DNA from: Clostridiales bacterium
GTDB taxonomy: Bacteria; Bacillota; Clostridia; Christensenellales; DTU072
DNA: 38,022 nt
NCBI GenBank assembly: GCA_012799455.1
Contig: JAAZLE010000031.1
Coordinates: 1-38,022, forward strand
Direction: 5' to 3'
In this document: positions 32,563 to 38,022 of the stretch, one piece after another
Position numbering within the stretch: position 1 is the first letter of the stretch
How the letters are laid out: every line of letters begins with the position of its first letter
The notes under the pieces: generated by a model
Database searches by the model: none
What the model was told of the DNA's origin: nothing
The model's input: the letters and a program-made list of their open reading frames with translations, nothing else
Position numbers and translations under genes: made by a program

Positions 32563-32712
32563 AATATTTATGTCTACATCACGATTTTTTTGTAATAAGT
32601 AATGTTTGAATACCAAAAAAGCTAAGTATTGTTTCCCTTAGTGTTATATATTTGAAACAAATCAACTAAAGGTAGCAGTAGTGTCAATGCCAGCTACTTT
32701 GCTTTTCAGTAA

Positions 32713-33747
32713 CTATGATTTATGGTAAAAGCCATATACAATTTCAGAGAGTTCTTTAATTTCAGCAACTTGGCTAGCGGGAGCTACTATTTCTATAGCT
32801 TCTCCGTACTGAAAAACCCAAGCTACTATGGCTTTAGCGCTAGACTGAACATATGCATAGATTCCATCACTTTTGTTAAGAAATGTTACATTTGTGCCAA
32901 AACTTTCAACTAAGTCGTTGATAATAAAATTCTTATGTATCCGTAGTATCGTTGTTATCCTTTCCCCACCAAACATCAGTGGGTTCTCATTAATGTACTG
33001 CTCTTTTGTTATCCCTTTTTCATACCCTTTGATACTTTTAAAAGGATATCGTCTATCATTAAGTATTTTAATGTCCCTCAATCTATCAATTTTAAAATTG
33101 CCGACATCGTCCTTGTCATCACGCTTACATACCAAAAAATACCTACCTTGGCTATTTAGCATAAAATATGGACTTACTGCATACTCTTTTCCATCGTGCC
33201 TTGGAACAAGCTCTTTGTGCATATCATATTCAAGGTAAAGAAATTTAATTTTCTTATTCTGTTCTATCGCTTCATTGATGATTTCTATATTTAAAAACAA
33301 ATCGCGATTTCTCGTTCGTGCGATGTTTGGGGCGTTAAGGATATATTCAAACTTCTTTTTTACTTCTTTATATTCCTCACTCATCAATATGTTCGCTATC
33401 TCTTTAGCATCCTGTGCGGAAAGACCTCTGTTTGAATAAATAGCATCCACTAAAAATTGCAACATCGAACGTTCTAATGCTCTGCCACTTAAATAAAAAC
33501 CACTTTTATCTTTTGTTTTCCCTTTTGGTGTTCTTATAATTTGTAAATCACTCTTAATATTGTCAAAATATGTATTAAGCGCATCAATATTAGCCTTGAT
33601 CGTTTTGCGGTTGCAAGTTATACCAGATGCTGATTTAACCTTATCAATTATGTCTTTTTGTTTTAGAGGATTATCTTCATCACTCTCATTTTTTAACACA
33701 TCATAAATGTATAATATTAGAAGTTTTTTATCGCTCTCCTGTGGCAT
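32713..33747 (-). CDS. WYL-domain transcriptional regulator
   Basis: A 344-residue regulator. The N-terminal winged helix (about 1-75) has NRKTIKANIDALN as its recognition segment. A middle helical part follows, then a WYL domain (about 155-235) with KKIKFLYLEYD, YAVSPYFMLNSQGRYFLVCKRD and FKIDRLRDIKIL, and a C-terminal WCX extension (about 260-340). WYL domains sense ligands, often nucleic acid or nucleotide signals, and frequently control defence or mobile-element genes. It lies upstream of no obvious target on its strand and follows a DUF4143 ATPase gene. TAGGAGG fixes the start. Confidence 0.9.
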   Translation of the reverse strand: MPQESDKKLLILYIYDVLKNESDEDNPLKQKDIIDKVKSASGITCNRKTIKANIDALNTYFDNIKSDLQIIRTPKGKTKDKSGFYLSGRALERSMLQFLVDAIYSNRGLSAQDAKEIANILMSEEYKEVKKKFEYILNAPNIARTRNRDLFLNIEIINEAIEQNKKIKFLYLEYDMHKELVPRHDGKEYAVSPYFMLNSQGRYFLVCKRDDKDDVGNFKIDRLRDIKILNDRRYPFKSIKGYEKGITKEQYINENPLMFGGERITTILRIHKNFIINDLVESFGTNVTFLNKSDGIYAYVQSSAKAIVAWVFQYGEAIEIVAPASQVAEIKELSEIVYGFYHKS

Positions 33748-33807
33748 AAGTCTACCTCCTAGTTTTTACATTTTCATATTTTGAATAATTGTTGTAACAG
33801 TATTATA

Positions 33808-34980
33808 TTATGCTGTTAAAAAATCGCTTAAATGAATTACTTCTATACCATCTATTACTCCCACATCTTTGTAATCATAAGTTACAATTATTCTTTTGTA
33901 ATTGTCCTTAATTAATAATAAATTCTCTGTTTCTCTCTTGCTTTTTAGAGGAAGGCTTAATGTTACTTGTACATATTTTGTTTCCTCATCTCTGAAGCAT
34001 ACAAAATCAATTTCGCGATTATCATATTTGCCTACAAAAACACTCCAGCCATCTTTAATTAGTTTTAGATAAACTATATTCTCGACCATTGAACCTAAGT
34101 TAGAATTCATTCTTCCCAGCATTACGTTCTTTAATCCAGTATCTACCACATAGTATTTGCCTAAAGTTTTAAGATGTTCCTTACCTCTGATATCATATCT
34201 AGTTGCTTTATAAAAAATGAAAGCATCTTCTAGCAACTGCAAATATTTATTTATACTGTCAGTATGTATTTGTACATTATTTGATTTAAAATAATTGCTA
34301 ATTTTAGTGCTTGATACAGGGTTTCCAATATTATCTAGCAAATAGAGTGATAACTTTAGCAGTATATCGACTTGACCAACACCCCCTCTTGTCGCAACAT
34401 CCTTTAACAAGATACTGTCATATATACCTCTTAGTACATCTTTTTTCATTTGTTCGTCTTTTACCAAGACTACTGAAGGAAATCCTCCATATTTAATATA
34501 TTGTTCGAGGTTTATATCATTATTATCAACACCATTAAACTCACTGATTTCATCTAACGAAAGAGGGTATATTTTTATCTCAACATATCTCCCTGATAAA
34601 TATGTAGCGAGTTCCCCTGATAATAACTTGGCATTTGAACCAGTGATGTATATATCACAGTTAAAAGCAACTCTCAGACCATTTATGAGTTTTTGCCAAT
34701 CCGTAACCAGTCCAATTTCATCAAATAAAAAATATATCTTTTCATTTTCTTGAACTATATTTTTGATATATTGGTAAAGCTTTTTAGAATCTTGAAATTC
34801 AAATGTATCTGGATGTTCAAAATTTAAATATAAAACCTGTTTGTTTTCGCCGAGTAAATACTCATGTAACATCGATAGTAAAAATGACTTACCTGATCGC
34901 CTAACTCCCGTGATTACTTTTATAAACTCAGTGTCTAAATATTTTATAAGTTTTTCAAGATAGTGTTTTCTTATTTTCAT
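33808..34980 (-). CDS. AAA ATPase with DUF4143 C-terminal domain (second)
   Basis: A 390-residue AAA_14/DUF4143 ATPase. Walker A is GVRRSGKS (25-32), Walker B IYFLFDEIG (82-90) and sensor 1 IYITGSNAKLLSG. The C-terminal DUF4143 part includes YYVVDTGLKN and KYDNREIDFVCF, again a nuclease-like core. It has its own promoter. The WYL regulator lies 60 bases downstream on the same strand, so the two may form an operon. Only distantly related to the other DUF4143 protein in this window, so not a recent duplicate. Confidence 0.88.
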   Translation of the reverse strand: MKIRKHYLEKLIKYLDTEFIKVITGVRRSGKSFLLSMLHEYLLGENKQVLYLNFEHPDTFEFQDSKKLYQYIKNIVQENEKIYFLFDEIGLVTDWQKLINGLRVAFNCDIYITGSNAKLLSGELATYLSGRYVEIKIYPLSLDEISEFNGVDNNDINLEQYIKYGGFPSVVLVKDEQMKKDVLRGIYDSILLKDVATRGGVGQVDILLKLSLYLLDNIGNPVSSTKISNYFKSNNVQIHTDSINKYLQLLEDAFIFYKATRYDIRGKEHLKTLGKYYVVDTGLKNVMLGRMNSNLGSMVENIVYLKLIKDGWSVFVGKYDNREIDFVCFRDEETKYVQVTLSLPLKSKRETENLLLIKDNYKRIIVTYDYKDVGVIDGIEVIHLSDFLTA

Positions 34981-35001
34981 ATCTAATTACCTCACAAAAC
35001 T

Positions 35002-35030
35002 ATTATATACTTTTCCGAAATAAATAGCAA
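35002..35030 (-). promoter_or_regulatory. Promoter of the second DUF4143 gene
   Basis: On the minus strand there is TTGCTA (35030-35025), a 17-base spacer and a perfect TATAAT (35007-35002). The leader is only about 15 nt and includes the GAGG ribosome site. The rest of this 312-bp gap is AT-rich without a gene; a small dyad GCAATA-A-TATTGC lies at 35088-35100. Confidence 0.65.
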
Positions 35031-35292
35031 AACTTTTTAAAATGTCATTTGTTAAATAATATTTAATAAAAACCATTATCTCATATTGCAATAATATTGC
35101 TACACATATGTTTATTTACTCAAAATTATCACTCACTAGTATTCATCATTTTTAGAGACTCTAGATTTGGTAGCGAAAACATAGTTATTACATGTATGAC
35201 CATCACTTTGATACAATTAGGTACCCTATCCTAGCGTTATTAATTTTGCACTTTTTACATAAGAGAAATTAACAAAAGTATATGATTATCTT

Positions 35293-35715
35293 TTACTCCA
35301 AACCAAATTCGTAGTGGTCGCCTTGATTGTTCGGATATACTATATTTAAATCTAAACCTCTTATCTTATAATATTCAGTAATTGAATCTATTATTTTCGG
35401 AGTATTCATCTTTGAATGTATATTCACAAATGCATTTCCTTTGTAGACAGATACTCTGCCTCGAGGAAAGAACTTATAATCATATTTTTTATTCCACGTG
35501 TTATAAGCCTCTTGCTGCCATAGTTTTTTATGTGGCACGTCACCTCTTTTGGTTTTAACAATTTCCACTGGATCACCTTCATAATTTACCAGTATTTTTT
35601 CACCCAACAATTCAAACTTACCTTTTAAAATATCTATTACTGAATCAGCTATTATCCAAAAAGCACCTTCATAGAACAAACCATCTTCTTTTATATCATT
35701 TTTGTTATCTTCCAT
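35293..35715 (-). CDS. Hypothetical protein of 140 residues
   Basis: I do not recognise this protein. It is acidic at the N-terminus, soluble, and rich in Lys and aromatic residues (YNTWNKKYDYKFFPRGRVSVYKG), without signal peptide or membrane segment. An AAAAGGA ribosome site lies close to the ATG. It is flanked by gene-poor DNA and a translocase relic. Size and isolation would fit an orphan immunity-type protein, but no motif shows this. Confidence 0.6.
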   Translation of the reverse strand: MEDNKNDIKEDGLFYEGAFWIIADSVIDILKGKFELLGEKILVNYEGDPVEIVKTKRGDVPHKKLWQQEAYNTWNKKYDYKFFPRGRVSVYKGNAFVNIHSKMNTPKIIDSITEYYKIRGLDLNIVYPNNQGDHYEFGLE

Positions 35716-35889
35716 TTTCCTTTTATATCTCCCATTCTGCTTTTAAATATCATACATAGTTATAGCAACTAAAAGTTGGCCAATTAAGTATAAACTATTC
35801 TATCAATCTCAAAAAATCCTGTTTAGATAGAATAACACATATTTATGTCTTTAGTAACAGTTTAAATGTCAACAATTAGGCTCATGTCC

Positions 35890-36216
35890 TTTTATTGGGA
35901 CAACGACATATACTAATGGGGGAAAAACTAAAGCATATAAGAGCGCCCTTTTGCATACCATAATCTGTAGCATGTTATTTAAAAAGACACCTGATCAACT
36001 TAGGCTATTACTCATCGACACAAAAGGAGATGAATTTTCAATATATGATGGATAGCATACCTGCTTGATCCTGTAGCAAATACTACTGATAATGCTTTAT
36101 AAATAGTAGAAAATTTATATGAACTTCTAGACACAAGATATTATAAATTAGAAAAGTTAGGAAAGCACAAATATAAAAAGTATAATGTCATAGACCAATT
36201 GCTAAAAATGAATTAA
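35890..36216 (+). pseudogene. Degraded FtsK/SpoIIIE (HerA-type) DNA translocase fragment
   Basis: Translation in one frame gives GTT...GGK...KSALLHTIICSML and then KKTPDQLRLLLIDTKG, the classic FtsK P-loop region and LLLIDPKG Walker B neighbourhood. At about 36051 the frame shifts; the new frame reads AYLLDPVANTTDNAL, hits a TAA (36100-36102) and continues VENLYELLDTRYYKLEKLGK to a TAA at 36214. The P-loop also appears interrupted by extra residues. So it carries a frameshift, a nonsense codon and missing ends. FtsK-type translocases of this size class are common in conjugative elements and phages, so this marks a dead mobile element. Confidence 0.8.
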
Positions 36217-36236
36217 AATACCAATGATAGTTTATT

Positions 36237-36668
36237 ATGGAAGTGAAAGGTACTATGTGTTATTACTTATATGGAATAATTGACGGTAAAATGAACGATG
36301 CGTTAAGAGATGTTTTAGATAAAAACAAGTATTATAACTTTCTGCCAGGCAAATATAATGATTTATTTACTGCCATAAAAAAAGGTGGCTCCTTGTTTAG
36401 GTTAACGAACGGTATGTGTGATTGCGATACTCCTATTGGAAGTGGAGACACCTCATCGGAGGGTGTAAAAAAGTGCTCGGAACTTGCTCTAAAATTGAAA
36501 GAGTTGAATAATATCAGTCACTTATATATTTGCAAGAAATGGTTTAGAGACAAACTAGAAGATAATGTTGAAATACACATTGATGATATAGATAATCTGG
36601 ATGTATTTTTTGCTAATATTATGCCTAATACGATATATAAAATTGGAGTTTATAAGAGATATTATTAG
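36237..36668 (+). CDS. Hypothetical protein of 143 residues
   Basis: I do not recognise this protein. It is small, soluble and mixed alpha/beta, with several Cys residues (MCDCDTP at about 60-66) and a KKCSELALKLKELNNISHLYICKKW segment. The upstream ATG at 36237 has no ribosome site; the ATG at 36255 (residue 7) follows AAAGG and gives MCYYLYGIIDG, so the shorter form may be the real one. A weak hairpin (GGCACG with CGTACC, 36672-36710) follows and may terminate it. Confidence 0.6.
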   Translation: MEVKGTMCYYLYGIIDGKMNDALRDVLDKNKYYNFLPGKYNDLFTAIKKGGSLFRLTNGMCDCDTPIGSGDTSSEGVKKCSELALKLKELNNISHLYICKKWFRDKLEDNVEIHIDDIDNLDVFFANIMPNTIYKIGVYKRYY

Positions 36669-36744
36669 AAAATGAAAAAAGGCACGACCCATTGAATCCG
36701 ATCCGTACCCTTTCTCATACTACTAATTTTTATTTAAACAGCCA

Positions 36745-36993
36745 TTAATCGTAAAACCTAATTTGCGATAATAGTATTGTGTCACCTACTTTTTTGTAAT
36801 AGATACTTGTAATGGCTCGATAGTGCGCCTCTAATACAAGTCCAATCTCGCCTGTCTCTCCTGTTAGTAGAGTCTTCGGGATAACCACATTATCAACTTG
36901 ATAACCTTCTTTTAGTTCGTATGGATATTCTTCAGCAGTGAAACTCCCAAACTCATTATACCACAGATAAAATCTCTCTTGTTTAAAACCTTT
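36745..36993 (-). pseudogene. C-terminal remnant of an unidentified gene
   Basis: On the minus strand 82 codons are open from 36993 to the TAA at 36745, reading like real protein (FYLWYNEFGSFTAEEYPYEL and then GETGEIGLVLEAHYRAITS). The frame is stopped by a TGA at 36996-36994, beyond which similar-looking sequence (INVGYLFLHRL) continues. There is no ATG in the open part and no ribosome site. It is probably a nonsense-disrupted or truncated gene. The rest of the 470-bp gap before the next gene holds only its promoter region. Confidence 0.5.
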
Positions 36994-37138
36994 TCAGAGT
37001 CTATGCAAAAAGAGATAACCTACATTTATCTCCACCCCACTTTATATTGTTTGAGAGTTGTCTATTTTCTTCTTGTGCAATTAACACATTTTAAGGTTAT
37101 AATTGAATAGATGAATATATTCAAAAGGAGAATTAGTT

Positions 37139-38022
37139 ATGCCTTTGAAAGATTATCTAGGTGAGACCAATTTATATGACAAAAAAGAAAAAGTAGAGAA
37201 AACCAAAATTAAATCTTGGTTAAAAAGCGTTTCTGCTTTTTCAAATAGCAGTGGCGGTAAAATATTATTTGGAGTTACTGATAATGATAAAATTTTAGGA
37301 TTAGATAATTTCAAAAAAGACTCTGAGTTTATCAGTGAGACTATTAAAACTCGAATAGATCCTATTCCTGACTTTGATATGGAAATTAAAGAATTTGATG
37401 AAGGAATAATTATTATCTTATCTATTTTCCAAGGAAGAAATACACCATATTACTTTATTGAAAGCGGATCTAGGACAGCATTTAAACGAGTTGGCAATCA
37501 AAGTGTCGTAACTACAAGCGTTGATTTGTTAAATCTTACACTAAAAGGTCAAAAACAATCCTACGACTCCTTGCTATCAGACAAACATATTGATAATGTG
37601 ACTTTTAAAGAGTTGAAAATAGAATACAACAATAGAAGCGGCTCTCAATTTGAAGAAAAAGATTTAAACTCTTTTGGACTAGTTAGCGAAAATGGAACGC
37701 TAACTATAGCAGGTGCGCTATTTGCTGATGGATACCAAGTGTATCAATCTAGAGTTTTTTGCACTAGATGGAACGGGCTCACTAAAACACACGGGCTAAT
37801 GGAAGCTTTAGATGACCAAGAATATGAAGGTAGTTTATTATATCTGTTGAAAGTATCCTTAGACTTTGTTAAGCGAAATAACAGAAAAATGTGGAAAAAA
37901 GGTCCCGTTTATCGTGTCGAATATCCCGATTATCCTGAGCGAGCAGTACAAGAAGCAATAGTAAATGCACTGGTTCATAGAGACTATACAATTATTGGCA
38001 GTGAAGTTCACATTGATATATA
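37139..38022 (+). CDS. AlbA_2 (Schlafen-type) and ATP-binding domain protein, 3' end beyond window
   Basis: 294 codons are visible. The N-terminal AlbA_2/Schlafen-like nucleic-acid-binding domain (about 15-130) shows the KSVSAFSNSSGGKILFGVTD core. A C-terminal HATPase_c_4 domain begins near residue 265 with AVQEAIVNALVHRDYT, where the Glu and Asn of the ATP-binding N box are visible. Proteins of this architecture are usually annotated as transcriptional regulators or RecG-like helicases and are common in mobile and defence islands. AAAAGGAG precedes the ATG, and TATAAT lies at 37098-37103. The end is missing. Confidence 0.85.
   Translation, partial: MPLKDYLGETNLYDKKEKVEKTKIKSWLKSVSAFSNSSGGKILFGVTDNDKILGLDNFKKDSEFISETIKTRIDPIPDFDMEIKEFDEGIIIILSIFQGRNTPYYFIESGSRTAFKRVGNQSVVTTSVDLLNLTLKGQKQSYDSLLSDKHIDNVTFKELKIEYNNRSGSQFEEKDLNSFGLVSENGTLTIAGALFADGYQVYQSRVFCTRWNGLTKTHGLMEALDDQEYEGSLLYLLKVSLDFVKRNNRKMWKKGPVYRVEYPDYPERAVQEAIVNALVHRDYTIIGSEVHIDI

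Noticed and set aside
36745-37046. TGA recoded as a sense codon
   Set aside because: Intact genes in this window use TGG for Trp and contain no in-frame TGA, and one gene ends in TGA. A single interrupted relic is not evidence of recoding.

Overview
The window reads as AT-rich DNA from a low-GC Gram-positive (Firmicutes/Clostridia-like) bacterium. The evidence is purine-rich Shine-Dalgarno sites before most genes, canonical -35/-10 promoters, an ECF-type vitamin transporter, a lipoprotein with LRR_5 and InlB repeats, and a complete V-type ATPase operon in the Enterococcus hirae order. TAA ends most genes. TGA was seen as the natural stop of only one intact gene and is not used as a sense codon, so the standard code holds.

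Layout. (1) 1-2.4 kb, minus strand: an ECF transport cluster made of a DUF4430 surface protein, a substrate-binding S component and an EcfA ATPase cut by the window edge. It is preceded by a leader RNA that folds like a riboswitch. (2) 2.5-12.7 kb, mostly plus strand: a chorismate-synthase homologue that has lost its catalytic residues, an SDR reductase, a glutamate-5-kinase-like enzyme (minus strand), a GNAT acetyltransferase, a GH2 glycosidase, a large LRR lipoprotein, a YhhN lysoplasmalogenase, TcdA and a HAD phosphatase. (3) About 12.79-12.92 kb: a probable free-standing small RNA with two C-rich, anti-Shine-Dalgarno-like segments and its own terminator. (4) 13-29.3 kb, minus strand: a two-component system, an HtrA-like protease, pyrophosphatase, the nine-gene V-ATPase operon, MscL, an HD-domain protein and a GH32-fold protein without catalytic acids.

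(5) 29.5-38 kb is an accessory, decaying region. It holds two DUF4143 AAA ATPases, a WYL regulator, an AlbA_2/Schlafen-type ATP-binding protein cut by the edge, and several unknown small proteins. It also holds four 23-bp tandem repeats, a gene split by one in-frame stop, a frameshifted FtsK/SpoIIIE-type translocase relic, and two further gene remnants. This looks like the remains of integrated mobile DNA.

How the genes work together. The V-ATPase c subunit keeps every residue of the E. hirae Na+ site, so the enzyme probably moves Na+. Pyrophosphatase, MscL and the two-component/HtrA pair next to it form an energetics and envelope-homeostasis block. The strongest candidates for undescribed biology are the ECF leader RNA, the C-rich small RNA, the active-site-substituted chorismate synthase paralogue and the catalytically dead GH32 protein. 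All functions are read by eye from sequence; no database search was run.
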